In this document: piece by piece, positions 34,752-43,814 of the stretch
How positions within the stretch are numbered: position 1 is the stretch's first letter
Layout: each line of letters begins with the position of its first letter
NCBI GenBank assembly: GCA_000156115.1
Contig: DS995276.1
Coordinates: 2,898,178 to 2,962,177 of the forward strand
Direction of reading: 5' to 3'
DNA length: 64,000 nt
DNA from: Rhodobacteraceae bacterium HTCC2083
GTDB taxonomy: Bacteria > Pseudomonadota > Alphaproteobacteria > Rhodobacterales > Rhodobacteraceae
Position numbers and translations under genes: made by a program
Notes under the pieces: model-generated
Databases searched by the model: none
Seen by the model: only the letters and a program-made list of their open reading frames with translations
Told to the model about the DNA's origin: nothing

Positions 34752-36026
34752 ATGCACCCCGAACTCAAAGCACATCCAGAGTATTTCCAGAAAGAAATCG
34801 TGCAATTGGCTGACAACGTTTACCAAGCCTTCGGTTTCGCGGCGTCCAACGTCTACATGTTTGTCGGCGACGACGGCGTGATCATCGTCGATACCTCAGA
34901 AACCACAGCGGCTGCAGAAAACATCTTGGCCGAGTTCCGCGAGATCACGGATTTGCCGATCACGACGATTATCCTCACGCACTCGCACCGCGATCACGTG
35001 TCTGGCGCAAGCGTTTTTGCGGAAGGCGGTGCGCCTGAGATTATCGCAAGCAAGCGATATTCAGAGGACTCGCTCTTCGTGGCGTCCAATCATCCGCAGC
35101 CCGTCAAAGCTATGCAAGTGCGCACGAAACGTCAGTTTGGCATTGGGCTGTCTTATCCGGATGAGATTGTTGGGATTGGAGTTGGTCCGGGCGCGCGTCC
35201 CCTTAAAGGCATGGGGGCAGGGGCCTTGCCACCGACGCAGCGTATTGGCGATGAGGGCACGAAACTAAACCTGCATGGCGTCGAGTTGGAGTTGGTTATG
35301 GCACCGGGTGAGACACCAGATCATATGGTGGTTTGGTGTCCTGAAAAGAAAGTGCTGATTTGCGGTGACAACTTTTACCGCTCGTTCCCGAACCTTTATC
35401 CGCCACGCGGCACCGCCTATCGAGATTTCGATACGTGGGCAGACACAATGGATCTGTTGATGTCTTTTGGACCAGTGGTGCTTGGTCCCGGTCATACCAA
35501 AGCGGTTTTTGGGGCTGAAAAAATCCAAAGCGATCTAACCGATTACCGCGATGCGATCCGTCACATTGTCGATGAAACGCGCAATGGCATGGATGCGGGT
35601 CTGACGATTGATGAGTTGGCGCATAAAGTGAAGCTGCCGGATCATCTGGCAGAAAAGCCGCATTTGCGCGAATACTATGGCCGCATTGATTTCTCTGTGC
35701 GGGCTTATTTCGTTGGAACGATGGGTTGGTTTGATGGCAATCCGACCTCGATGGCTCCGCTGGCACCAAAAGACGAAGCCGCTCGTTTTATTAAGATGGC
35801 GGGGGGTGCACCTACGGTGTTGAATTTTGCCGAAAAAGCCTTGGCCGAGGGTGATTTTCAATGGGCGTTGCAACTCATTGATCGCCTCTTAGCGGTGGAG
35901 CATGAGTTTGAAGCGGCAACACAATTGAAGGCGAAAACCCTTCGCGCGCATGCGGTGTCGCAGATCAACTGCCCGACGCGGCACTACTACATTCAATGCG
36001 CTAAAGAACTGGAGGGTGGGGCCTAA
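34752..36026 (+). CDS. Alkylsulfatase-like metallo-beta-lactamase-fold hydrolase
   Basis: A 424-residue MBL-fold enzyme with the metal motif THSHRDH (His77, His79, Asp81, His82), GETPDH, CGDNFY and GPGHT. A C-terminal alkyl-sulfatase dimerisation-like domain (about 270-420) contains YGRIDFSVRAYFVGTMGWFDGNP. This matches the first two domains of SdsA1-type secondary/primary alkylsulfatases but lacks the signal peptide and C-terminal SCP-2-like domain, so it is a short cytosolic member. It probably hydrolyses a sulfate ester with C-O cleavage. GAGGAGA precedes the start; GGGATCC operators lie upstream. Confidence 0.85.
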   Translation: MHPELKAHPEYFQKEIVQLADNVYQAFGFAASNVYMFVGDDGVIIVDTSETTAAAENILAEFREITDLPITTIILTHSHRDHVSGASVFAEGGAPEIIASKRYSEDSLFVASNHPQPVKAMQVRTKRQFGIGLSYPDEIVGIGVGPGARPLKGMGAGALPPTQRIGDEGTKLNLHGVELELVMAPGETPDHMVVWCPEKKVLICGDNFYRSFPNLYPPRGTAYRDFDTWADTMDLLMSFGPVVLGPGHTKAVFGAEKIQSDLTDYRDAIRHIVDETRNGMDAGLTIDELAHKVKLPDHLAEKPHLREYYGRIDFSVRAYFVGTMGWFDGNPTSMAPLAPKDEAARFIKMAGGAPTVLNFAEKALAEGDFQWALQLIDRLLAVEHEFEAATQLKAKTLRAHAVSQINCPTRHYYIQCAKELEGGA

Positions 36027-36030
36027 ACGC

Positions 36031-36822
36031 TTAGGTCTCCCCTTCGCGCCTGGCTTTTTGGTGTTGATCCTCGATCAAGCCGATCTTCCAATAGCCGGAA
36101 ATATAGGTGTCTTCACGGGGCACCTGTTTTTCGTTTGAGTGGAACGCGCGCAAAGATCTGATGACCGCAGATTCCCCTGCGATACAGGTTTGAACGCGTC
36201 CTGTTGGCCAGTCCATCGCGCGAATGAAATCTTCCTGCTGAGTTGAGGGCGTGTGCGGATCGGGGTGGACCAACCAATGCACATCGATCCCTTCGGGCGC
36301 GTCGATCTCTTGCTGATCTTTCTTCGCCGTCACTTCAAAAATTGCGACGCCTTGCGCGTCTCTTGGCATCGCTTCCAAGGCTACCGCGGCCACAGGAATG
36401 GCCGATGGATCTGCTGCAACAAGATACCAATCCGCGTTAAACCTTGCAACCTTTGGCGTACTTGGGCCTGCGAAGCCGAGAAAATCTCCAGCTTTCGCAT
36501 GGCTCGCCCAACGCGAGGCTGGCCCGTCATCGCCGTGCGCAACGAAATCAATGCTTAGCTCTTGGGTGCCGGCATCGAATTTACGCACGGTGTAGGTGCG
36601 CTTTACGATGGGCTTGCCGCTTCGCAAGCGCTCAATGAACGCGTCTTTTGATTTATCCACATTGGGAATTAGAAGCTTGCAATTCCCGCCCTCACGGCCT
36701 TCGGGAAAGCCATCGAGTTCTGGGCCCGCAAAGACCACTCGGATCATGTTTGGCGTGAGATACCACGCGTTTTTCACCGTTAAGATACGAGGTGTTTGAG
36801 CGGATTTTGGTGAACGCGTCAT
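36031..36822 (-). CDS. Siderophore-interacting protein (SIP) family flavoreductase
   Basis: A 263-residue protein of the FAD-binding-9/SIP family. The N-terminal FAD barrel (about 15-125) contains RTYTVRKFD (the Arg-x-Tyr-Thr FAD motif), DFVAHGDDGPASRWA and GDFLGFAGPS. The C-terminal NAD(P)-like domain contains ADPSAIPVAAVALE and ends with AGESAVIRSLRAF and GYWKIG. Such proteins are NAD(P)H-dependent ferric-siderophore reductases. Among sulfatases it may instead reduce an organic cofactor or membrane haem. It is convergent with the alkylsulfatase-like gene, four bases away. Confidence 0.87.
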   Translation of the reverse strand: MTRSPKSAQTPRILTVKNAWYLTPNMIRVVFAGPELDGFPEGREGGNCKLLIPNVDKSKDAFIERLRSGKPIVKRTYTVRKFDAGTQELSIDFVAHGDDGPASRWASHAKAGDFLGFAGPSTPKVARFNADWYLVAADPSAIPVAAVALEAMPRDAQGVAIFEVTAKKDQQEIDAPEGIDVHWLVHPDPHTPSTQQEDFIRAMDWPTGRVQTCIAGESAVIRSLRAFHSNEKQVPREDTYISGYWKIGLIEDQHQKARREGET

Positions 36823-36837
36823 CTCAGGTTTCCTATA

Positions 36838-37734
36838 TCAAAACGGATCAAGGTCGTTGGCGATGGACACGGCACCAGAAAAACGCGCTGAAATTTGCAC
36901 CGCGAAATCAGGTGCAGAGTCAGGCGTGATGCTATCGAGCGGAATATGTACAGCGACGACCTGAGCTACACCCGCGCGCGCCGCAAGCTCGCCTAATTCT
37001 GCTGGGCTTAGATGGTGATGATGCAAATGTTTGCCCATCATCGCGATGCGTTCAGGGGTCATATGCGGGTTCTTGCTTTGCAATTGCGCGATAACCTGCT
37101 CGGCAAGCATCATTTCCCCAACCAAAAGCTGCGCGCCTTTGGCAAGCTGCTCAACCGCGCGGCAAGGTCCTGTGTCGCCTGTAAACACAATCGAGCGATC
37201 AGGCGCGTCAAAGCGCAACGACAACGAGACAGGTCCTTCGGTGCCGAGTTCGTTTTCCGGCCGATAATGCGTGTTTTCACAACATGTGATGTCGATATCA
37301 TCGATGCGAAATGTGCTGTCAGACGTGATCTCTTCAACCTGCACAAAGTCGCGCGGATGCGGGAAGCTCTGCCCTTTTACACCAAAGCCGATTTGGTTAG
37401 GCACATCGCATGCCATCGCCAACCCTTCGACAATTTGACGTGTGCCAGGTGGGCCATAAATCGTGATCGGTTCTTTGCGCTGAAGCATCATGTTGATCCC
37501 AAGGCATGTGAACAGACTACCGATATGATCAAAATGATGATGGGTTAGAATGATCTTATGAACACGGCGAAAGTCGATGCCTGCGCGCATAAGTTGCTGC
37601 ATCGCGCCTTCGCCGCAATCGATCAGGATCACCCGCTCACCACGCGTGATTGCATGTGAAGGTGCTGCGCGATGAAGCTTTGGAACAGGGCCGCCGGCGG
37701 TGCCAAGAGTGATGAATTTGGTATCAAACATCAT
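36838..37734 (-). CDS. MBL-fold hydrolase, RNase Z/arylsulfatase-like branch
   Basis: A 298-residue MBL protein with THHHFDH (His65, His67, Asp69, His70), FTGDTGPCRAVEQLA and the late HLHHHHLSPAELGELAARAGV motif. These are features of the branch containing RNase Z-like and atsA/group III arylsulfatase-like hydrolases. The ATG at 37734 follows GAAGAG; a TTG at 37743 overlaps the sulfatase stop. No signal peptide is seen. Its place right after a sulfatase suggests another ester-hydrolysis step, perhaps a third sulfatase type in the island. tRNA processing is unlikely given the context. Confidence 0.82.
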   Translation of the reverse strand: MMFDTKFITLGTAGGPVPKLHRAAPSHAITRGERVILIDCGEGAMQQLMRAGIDFRRVHKIILTHHHFDHIGSLFTCLGINMMLQRKEPITIYGPPGTRQIVEGLAMACDVPNQIGFGVKGQSFPHPRDFVQVEEITSDSTFRIDDIDITCCENTHYRPENELGTEGPVSLSLRFDAPDRSIVFTGDTGPCRAVEQLAKGAQLLVGEMMLAEQVIAQLQSKNPHMTPERIAMMGKHLHHHHLSPAELGELAARAGVAQVVAVHIPLDSITPDSAPDFAVQISARFSGAVSIANDLDPF

Positions 37735-37739
37735 GCTCT

Positions 37740-39323
37740 TCAAGCTTGCGCCGTTGGAAGTGGAACGCGATCAACGGCGGCTATTTCAAGCTCTGCCAAC
37801 CGTTCAAGCAAGCGGGCTTTGACCTCTTGATGATCCGCGCTCTTCCAAAGGTTGGTCATCTCACCGGGGTCTTCTGCAAGATCAAAAAGCTCGTTGGCGC
37901 ATTTTCCGAGATACATAGACAAACGCCAATTTTCATACACGACCGTATGAACCCGCGGGCGCGGGCCAAAGGCCTCTTGCGTGCGTTGGGTTTCATACTG
38001 AATATGCGCTGCGTCGCGCCCTGCGCCGCCAACGGTGGGGAGAACAACGCCTTGCATGCCAAGTGATTTCTCGACCTTTGCGTGCTCTAAGATGGTAGTT
38101 CCAATATCATGGGTTTGTGCAAGATCGCTGGAGCGCGTTCCGCTATCCCCTTTGGGATCCGCCCAAATGAACGGCACGTGGGTGAGGCTGTCATACTGCT
38201 CCGCCCCTTTGAACAACAGGCGATGTTCGCCCAAATGATCGCCATGATCCGAAGTGTAGATTTGCACGGTTTTGTCGGCAACACCTGCCTTTGTCACCGC
38301 TGTGCGCACCTGACCCACAGCATCGTCAATCATTGCGATCATGCCGCAGGTGAGTGCGCGCGCTTCAAGCGCTTCTTGTTTCGAAACGGCCAGCGAATAG
38401 CCCTCCATTTGCCCCAAAGACGGATCCGCCGCGCGGGCGCGTTCTGCACTTTTGACGTACTCGGGCGGATCCCAATCGTCGATCTCATAGGCGGCGGGTA
38501 CGACCATATCTTTGGGCTTGTACATGTCCCAGTATTTGCCGGGCGGGGTAAAGGGATGATGCGGGTCAGGGAAGGAGACGACCAGAAGAAATGGTTTGTC
38601 TTTGCCTTTTCTCGCTTTCAGCCAGGCGGCAGCGCGATTGGCTATATAGGTGGTTGAATAATGCTCTTCCGGCACTTTGGTGCGGATCGCTTGGGGTACG
38701 GTGTAATCATGCGTGAATTGTTTGTCGCGGCCACGCAGTGCCAAAGTTTCAGGTGCGTTTTTCTTGATCCACTCAAGATGTTCGCCGCCCGTGTTAAACC
38801 CGTGGCGCATGACGGCGACGTATTCGTTGAAGCCATAGAATGGCAGATGCACTTTCGGGTCCGGTTGATCCCAATATTCTTGGCGCTCATATTGATAAGT
38901 GCCGCTATCCAGATCCGAACGGGTCGCAACCGCAAGCTCCTCGGGCGGCGCTGCATAGCCATCGCGGTGTTCGGGGGGATCAATCTGTATGTCCCAGTCC
39001 GAGACGTTTTGCAGATGGCTTTTGCCGATCAAACAGGTGTCGTAACCAGCGGCGGCAAGCAATTCAACAAAGGTCACATTGTCTTGGTTCAAAGGAATCC
39101 CAAGCGAGCGCGTGCCATGGCTTGCGGGCATGCGACACGTCATCAGGCTCGCGCGGTTGGGCATGCACACGGGCGAAGCGACGTAGAAGCGATCATGGCT
39201 CACGCCTTCGGTTGCCATCGCATCAATATTGGGCGTGCGCAGAACGGGATGTCCGTTGCATCCCAAGTGATCGTAGCGCTGCTGATCCGTAATAAAGAGG
39301 ATGTAGCTGGGGCGATGGGTCAT
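37740..39323 (-). CDS. Type I sulfatase (C-type, formylglycine-dependent)
   Basis: A 527-residue sulfatase with metal residues in ITDQQRYDHLGC, signature CMPNR (Cys53 is the formylglycine site), GKSHL and TSDHGDHLGEH. It lacks a signal peptide. It is only distantly similar to the sulfatase at 25868 and longer at its C-terminal part, so the two probably cleave different sulfate esters or different positions. AAAGGA precedes the start. It lies 14 bases downstream of the fused TRAP permease, consistent with co-transcription from the TAXI promoter. Confidence 0.92.
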   Translation of the reverse strand: MTHRPSYILFITDQQRYDHLGCNGHPVLRTPNIDAMATEGVSHDRFYVASPVCMPNRASLMTCRMPASHGTRSLGIPLNQDNVTFVELLAAAGYDTCLIGKSHLQNVSDWDIQIDPPEHRDGYAAPPEELAVATRSDLDSGTYQYERQEYWDQPDPKVHLPFYGFNEYVAVMRHGFNTGGEHLEWIKKNAPETLALRGRDKQFTHDYTVPQAIRTKVPEEHYSTTYIANRAAAWLKARKGKDKPFLLVVSFPDPHHPFTPPGKYWDMYKPKDMVVPAAYEIDDWDPPEYVKSAERARAADPSLGQMEGYSLAVSKQEALEARALTCGMIAMIDDAVGQVRTAVTKAGVADKTVQIYTSDHGDHLGEHRLLFKGAEQYDSLTHVPFIWADPKGDSGTRSSDLAQTHDIGTTILEHAKVEKSLGMQGVVLPTVGGAGRDAAHIQYETQRTQEAFGPRPRVHTVVYENWRLSMYLGKCANELFDLAEDPGEMTNLWKSADHQEVKARLLERLAELEIAAVDRVPLPTAQA

Positions 39324-39337
39324 TTAGCGTCCTTTAC

Positions 39338-41686
39338 TTAGGCTGGTACTGTGTCGCGATTGCGCACTGTATGCCACCCGACAAGTGCGATGCTCGCTAC
39401 AAGTGCTACGCCATAGATTTCTATCGGCCGCGCCAGGATCAGCACAGCAAGAGCGAGACGTGCAAAGACCTCTAGAGGTTTCAATTTAGAGCGATCAAAA
39501 CTGGCTAGCGCGCTCGACACCAGATAAAGTGCGACAGCGATGCGCAGCATCAAGTACGCGAGCCACCCTAAGTTAAGCGTGCCATCATAGCCGTCCAGGA
39601 ACAGCCCATCGTTGGGGTTGATCACCGCTTTGTCGATCAACAACATCTCTGGATACAGCGCAAAGACGAAGGGAATGGTGAACATCACAATGCCGGATCT
39701 GACGGCGGAGAAACCCGTTTTCATCGGATCGGCTTTGGTGATGCTCGCCGCTGCAAAGGCCGCCAACGCGACAGGTGGCGTGATCGCAGAGGCAACCGCG
39801 AAGTAGAAGATGAACATATGCGCCGTGAAGGTCGCAAGACCCAGGCCGACAAGCATTGGTCCCATAAGGAGAGCGACGTTGATGTAGGCAGGCACGGCAG
39901 GCATTCCCATGCCCAAAAGTACGGCCAAGAGCATGGTGAGGAACAACGCAAAAAGCTGGAAACCAACCGAGTTTGCAGAGACATCAAAAGAGTTGAGGAA
40001 ACCAAGCACATCAACAGCCACAAATTTTGCAAGACCCGTAAAGTTAAGGCAAACGTCGATGACCGTCACAGCCATGAACATTAGGAAAAGGGTCGAGATG
40101 GTGACGCCGGCTTGCGAGAGGCCATCAAAGATTTTCATCGGTTTGGCGCGGAACTCTTTGTCGAGGAACATCAAGATGATCAGAAAGAACACGGCCCACC
40201 AACCAGCAGCACTCGCATCGCCTGCCGCGTTCTGGAACAGCTCGATGATCCATGGGAGCGACGTGATTGCGCACGAACCGCCACTTTGATCAACGACCGC
40301 GCCGAGCATGATAGAGTACCAGCTGCATCCAACCGCGTCTTTGGGTGTCAACAACAGCACTAAGACCAACAATACTGGGCCAAAGATCTGCATCAGATGT
40401 AAACGGTCCTCGCGAGTGAGTTTCATATCATCGCTTAATTCACCAACAGCTTCGATGTTTTGTTTGCGCGCTTGGAAGACGACGGACAGAAATAGACAGA
40501 AGAAATAGAACAATGCAGGGAGCGTCGCAGCGATGATGATCTCACGGTAGGGTACACCTGTGAGCGCGGCCATGATGAACGCCGCAACTCCCATGATCGG
40601 TGGCATGATCGCGCCGCCCGAAGAGGCGGCCGCTTCGACACCGCCTGCAAAAACCTTGGAAAAACCGCGCTTCAACATCATCGGGATCGTAAGAACCCCC
40701 GTTGAGAGCACGTTGACCACAGGGCCGCCTGTGATCGTGCCGAACATCGCAGAGGACACGACTGCCGCATGCGCAGGACCCCCGCGCAGATTGCGGGTCG
40801 CGCCGAACGCGAGCTTGATCAAGGATTGCCCGCCTGCGCATTTGCCGAAGAGCGCGCCAAGAATCACGTAAGGAAATACAAGGACCAAGAGGACATTTAT
40901 GAAGCGTCCCAACAAACCGGAGGATTGATTTATCAACGCGTCTTGAAAGAAGCCAAGGCTCGCGCCTAGACTTCGGGTTTCCTCACTGCTCAGGATCGTC
41001 ACGAGGTATTTATTTTGGTCTTCGGGACCGAAGAAATACCAGTTGAGGATCGTTAGGAATGTGTATGTGGCAATCAAAATCGATACTAAAACCAACGGCA
41101 AACCCCAGACTTTGACATTGTAACCTAGAAACGCGACGACAGACGCGAACATAATCAAAATCAGCCAGCTACCCATCGTTGTCGCGCAGCCCGGATCGTC
41201 CGCAGAATCGGGCGCGGGAAGGCCGTAAAGCTCTGCAAATTCGATTTCGGCTTGCAAAGCTTTGGCGATGAGGCGTTCGCGATCTCCTGTAAAGACGTCG
41301 ATCAAACACACGGCTTCGATTTCTATCAAGTAGGTTAGCGAAATTGCACCGGCGGCTATGATGAGTGCCACATCCATGAACAGACCGAGGCGGCGCATCA
41401 TGGCAGACTTACCAGCCCAACTGTTCCACATAGAGTGTTTGAGCGCGACGATTAACATCATCCAGAAGAAGGTGATCGGGAACAGCCATTCTGTTGGGAA
41501 ACGACGAATTCGGAAGAACTCGTTACCGGTCAGATCTTTCCACAAGGCATCCCAACCCGGAATGGCAGGTGTCACATTGACGAGCCCCAAAAGCACAAGG
41601 AAAAGCGCCAAGATGTAAACAAGACGTTCGACTAGAATAGGCTTATCAACGGGTTGCGCAAGATGTGGGGTTTTTGAAACTGACAT
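39338..41686 (-). CDS. TRAP transporter fused permease (4TM/12TM, DctQM type)
   Basis: A 782-residue permease combining the DctQ-like and DctM-like parts. It has about 20 hydrophobic segments and the motifs GSVGGNA-like GPVVNVLSTGVLTIPMMLKRGF and GGAIMPPIMGVAAFIMA. A long periplasmic loop near residues 150-175 (ELYGLPAPDSADDPGCATT) is notable. Fused permeases pair with TAXI-type receptors, and the gene follows one. It imports the substrate of the downstream sulfatase/MBL hydrolases, or a related compound. Confidence 0.93.
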   Translation of the reverse strand: MSVSKTPHLAQPVDKPILVERLVYILALFLVLLGLVNVTPAIPGWDALWKDLTGNEFFRIRRFPTEWLFPITFFWMMLIVALKHSMWNSWAGKSAMMRRLGLFMDVALIIAAGAISLTYLIEIEAVCLIDVFTGDRERLIAKALQAEIEFAELYGLPAPDSADDPGCATTMGSWLILIMFASVVAFLGYNVKVWGLPLVLVSILIATYTFLTILNWYFFGPEDQNKYLVTILSSEETRSLGASLGFFQDALINQSSGLLGRFINVLLVLVFPYVILGALFGKCAGGQSLIKLAFGATRNLRGGPAHAAVVSSAMFGTITGGPVVNVLSTGVLTIPMMLKRGFSKVFAGGVEAAASSGGAIMPPIMGVAAFIMAALTGVPYREIIIAATLPALFYFFCLFLSVVFQARKQNIEAVGELSDDMKLTREDRLHLMQIFGPVLLVLVLLLTPKDAVGCSWYSIMLGAVVDQSGGSCAITSLPWIIELFQNAAGDASAAGWWAVFFLIILMFLDKEFRAKPMKIFDGLSQAGVTISTLFLMFMAVTVIDVCLNFTGLAKFVAVDVLGFLNSFDVSANSVGFQLFALFLTMLLAVLLGMGMPAVPAYINVALLMGPMLVGLGLATFTAHMFIFYFAVASAITPPVALAAFAAASITKADPMKTGFSAVRSGIVMFTIPFVFALYPEMLLIDKAVINPNDGLFLDGYDGTLNLGWLAYLMLRIAVALYLVSSALASFDRSKLKPLEVFARLALAVLILARPIEIYGVALVASIALVGWHTVRNRDTVPA

Positions 41687-41776
41687 GAGAAATAACCGAC
41701 TTTATCGTGAGGGCGTGGGGAAATAGAAAAAGAGGGCGCAGTTTTTGCGCTCTCTCATATGATATGAACCGCGGCC

Positions 41777-42832
41777 TTAAGGCTTGGCGCAATCTGGAAG
41801 CGTGTGACCTGCTTCTTCCCATGCGCGCACGGCACCCGGGTGGAACTTCACGATGTTCGCTCCGCACAGACCGTTGGCTTGCTCGGACACGTCACCAAAG
41901 TTCAGCGTTGCCATGAACGGCGCCATCGCTTTGATCTTGTCCAAGTTCTCGATGTGGGATTTGGTCAGCTGATAGGCCAACTCTTCATCCATGCTCTTGT
42001 TTACAAGATCACCGCCGGGAACGGCCTTGCCACGAAACATGTCATCCTCAGAAACGACAGTCCAAGCATCACCCATTGCCGCTTTGATTTGTGCGAGTGG
42101 CACGATGAAGGGCGTTGAACCGGGTTTGTTGAGAAACTTCTGCGTTGCAGGGGCTTCGAACTGCTCCTTTGGCATCGAGAACATCGTCATCGCACCAGCA
42201 GCAGAGGCTTGCGTCACACGAGGGCCAGGGAACATCGCAGGGATCACGGCTGCATCAACTGTGCCGTCAATAATCGCTGATGGCATCTGGCTCCAGTTCA
42301 CTGTGACGGTATCGTAGTCTTCCTCAGATTTCAAACCTGTGAACAGTTGAATCAAGCTGCGGGAATTCAGTGCCGCTGTGCCGCGTGGCGGGCCGTTCAG
42401 AACTTTCATACCTTTAAGATCTTCCCAGCTGGAAACACCTTTGGCGTCATAGGCGTACATGGTGAAGATAGAGAACGTATAAGGATAGAGCATCTGAATG
42501 CTGTTTCCGAGCTCGTTTGCAGCGTCTTTTTCCAAGTTGGAATAAGGACCGGCGGCTTTGGCCATCAAAAACGGCAAAATGAAAGGGCCGCTGGCAAGGT
42601 CGATTTTACCTTCTGCCAAGGCCATCACGTATTTGGTGCCGGTTTGCCCATCCTTCATTTGGATGTTTGCAATCCCACGCTCTGCAGCGTTTTCAACCAG
42701 CGACGTTGCAGACAAAGCGCCCGCTGTACCTGCGCCAGCGGCGTTGGATGTCAGATTAACTTGCGCGAAACCCGCGCTTGCGCTGAGCACGAACGTCGCG
42801 GCGACCGCTGCTTTTGTTATAGTTTTGAGCAT
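41777..42832 (-). CDS. TRAP transporter solute-binding protein (TAXI family)
   Basis: A 351-residue TAXI receptor with signal peptide (MLKTITKAAVAATFVLSASAG-FAQ) and TAXI-type regions (NAAGAGTAGALSATSLVE, LNGPPRGTAALNSR, DAAVIPAMFPGPRV). AGGGAGGAAACA gives a strong ribosome site at 42832. It partners with the fused permease 90 bases downstream. Two GGGATCC-type operators lie upstream, linking this importer to the same regulator as the aldehyde dehydrogenase operon. The ligand is unknown. Confidence 0.93.
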   Translation of the reverse strand: MLKTITKAAVAATFVLSASAGFAQVNLTSNAAGAGTAGALSATSLVENAAERGIANIQMKDGQTGTKYVMALAEGKIDLASGPFILPFLMAKAAGPYSNLEKDAANELGNSIQMLYPYTFSIFTMYAYDAKGVSSWEDLKGMKVLNGPPRGTAALNSRSLIQLFTGLKSEEDYDTVTVNWSQMPSAIIDGTVDAAVIPAMFPGPRVTQASAAGAMTMFSMPKEQFEAPATQKFLNKPGSTPFIVPLAQIKAAMGDAWTVVSEDDMFRGKAVPGGDLVNKSMDEELAYQLTKSHIENLDKIKAMAPFMATLNFGDVSEQANGLCGANIVKFHPGAVRAWEEAGHTLPDCAKP

Positions 42833-42992
42833 TGTTTCCTCCCTAGCTCTCTTTCTTGGCGTGCCGTTTTTAAGCGGCGAAATGAGCGGCAGTTTTCTGT
42901 CTCGCCCACTTCAGATCAGATTATGAAAAGTTGCGCAAAACGAGATATCGCGATTCTCTTCAGATAACGTCATCTAAGTACCACTAAGGTCA

Positions 42993-43006
42993 TTAGGGAT
43001 CCTTTA
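42993..43006. promoter_or_regulatory. Operator candidate 7 (TTAGGGATCCTTTA)
   Basis: Matches 10 of 14 positions with an intact GGGATCC core, 160 bases upstream of the TAXI start. Confidence 0.6.
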
Positions 43007-43055
43007 GTCAAGAATTCTCGGCAATTTTGATAGTATTTTCGTACATTATCCTTAT

Positions 43056-43069
43056 TTTGGGATCCCAAA
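43056..43069. promoter_or_regulatory. Operator candidate 8, perfect TTTGGGATCCCAAA
   Basis: Second perfect copy of the palindrome, 63 bases from site 7, repeating the spacing seen at the other two promoter regions. Confidence 0.75.
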
Positions 43070-43081
43070 TAGTATTTTTGC

Positions 43082-43357
43082 GTGTTGGAGCACTCTAAGT
43101 TTGCATTGAGTGTCGCGTTCTTCGTTTGTCATGAATACTTCCTCCCTCCCAAATCAGGGAGTTTATACAAAGTGTCTCGAGAGCCCGTACATATCTACAT
43201 CGTTAGAACCGGCGATATCGCAGCCTTCATGGCCCTTCTGGATAACAAGGGCATACCGTGCTCCGATTATGGCACAGCTTTCGCCCAAGAATGGCATCAG
43301 GTCTTCTTTCACGACCCAGAAGCCAATGTAATCGAAGTCCATCAATCAGTTGGGTGA
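43082..43357 (+). pseudogene. C-terminal fragment of a VOC/glyoxalase-family protein
   Basis: From about residue 30 the frame reads VHIYIVRTGDIAAFMALLDNKGIPCSDYGTAFAQEW, ending HDPEANVIEVHQ, a vicinal-oxygen-chelate C-terminal half with the metal-ligand Glu in VIEVHQ. The N-terminal half is missing and the first 30 codons are not family-like. It is a truncated gene at the island edge. Confidence 0.7.
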
Positions 43358-43440
43358 TCCAGGTCAGACTGTCTTTCATGTACACATACACTTGATCCCA
43401 GAGGTGGGGTGCGTGGGGTTATCGCAAGTAAGCAGAGGTA

Positions 43441-43578
43441 TTAACTTTTATCCTCACCTTTTGCAGTTAAACAGCCTTCGACTTGCGCACCAAAATCCAC
43501 TTGAATTTTCTCTGCTTTAATTTCGCCGATCACAATTTCTGAGGGAGACAAAATTACTCCAATAGCTGCAATGGTACT
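43441..43578 (-). pseudogene. Short gene fragment, possibly bactofilin-like C terminus
   Basis: The minus strand encodes about 45 residues (TIAAIGVILSPSEIVIGEIK, then AEKIQVDFGAQVEGCL), ending at TAA 43441. Alternating hydrophobic/Gly pattern resembles a beta-helical bactofilin tail. The fragment is cut exactly where repeat B begins, so insertion of that element probably destroyed the gene. Confidence 0.4.
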
Positions 43579-43579
43579 G

Positions 43580-43789
43580 TGTGGGGGCACCACTTTAACC
43601 TGAAATTATCATTGTTAACAATAACATGAGACATTCATGTGTATTTTTATCCACCTAATTATACACCCTATGAACGCCGAGCTTTAGTATGATGTTTGAT
43701 TTGGGCTAAAGTCTATGCCACGCGCGCCTGCACACGCGCGGCTGTGTGTCGTTGGCGTGAGCCTGCGCCCTCTAAGTGGCCTGTCTCCA
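43580..43789 (+). repeat. Dispersed repeat B, copy 2
   Basis: Begins GTGGGGGCACCACTTTAACC and includes ATTTTTATCCACC, GTATGATGTTTGATTTGGGC and GCGTGAGCCTGCGCCCT, as in copy 1. It ends without the transposase tail found at copy 1. Confidence 0.7.
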
Positions 43790-43814
43790 GAATTAAGGGG
43801 GAGGCTGACCAAGC

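Noticed and set aside
36838-37734. RNase Z for tRNA 3' processing
   Set aside because: The metal motif is shared, but the sulfatase operon context and catabolic neighbours favour an ester hydrolase of the same fold.
38150-38163. GGGATCC inside the sulfatase gene, and similar hits near 32806 and 47332
   Set aside because: They lie inside coding sequence and lack the TTT...AAA flanks of the promoter palindromes.
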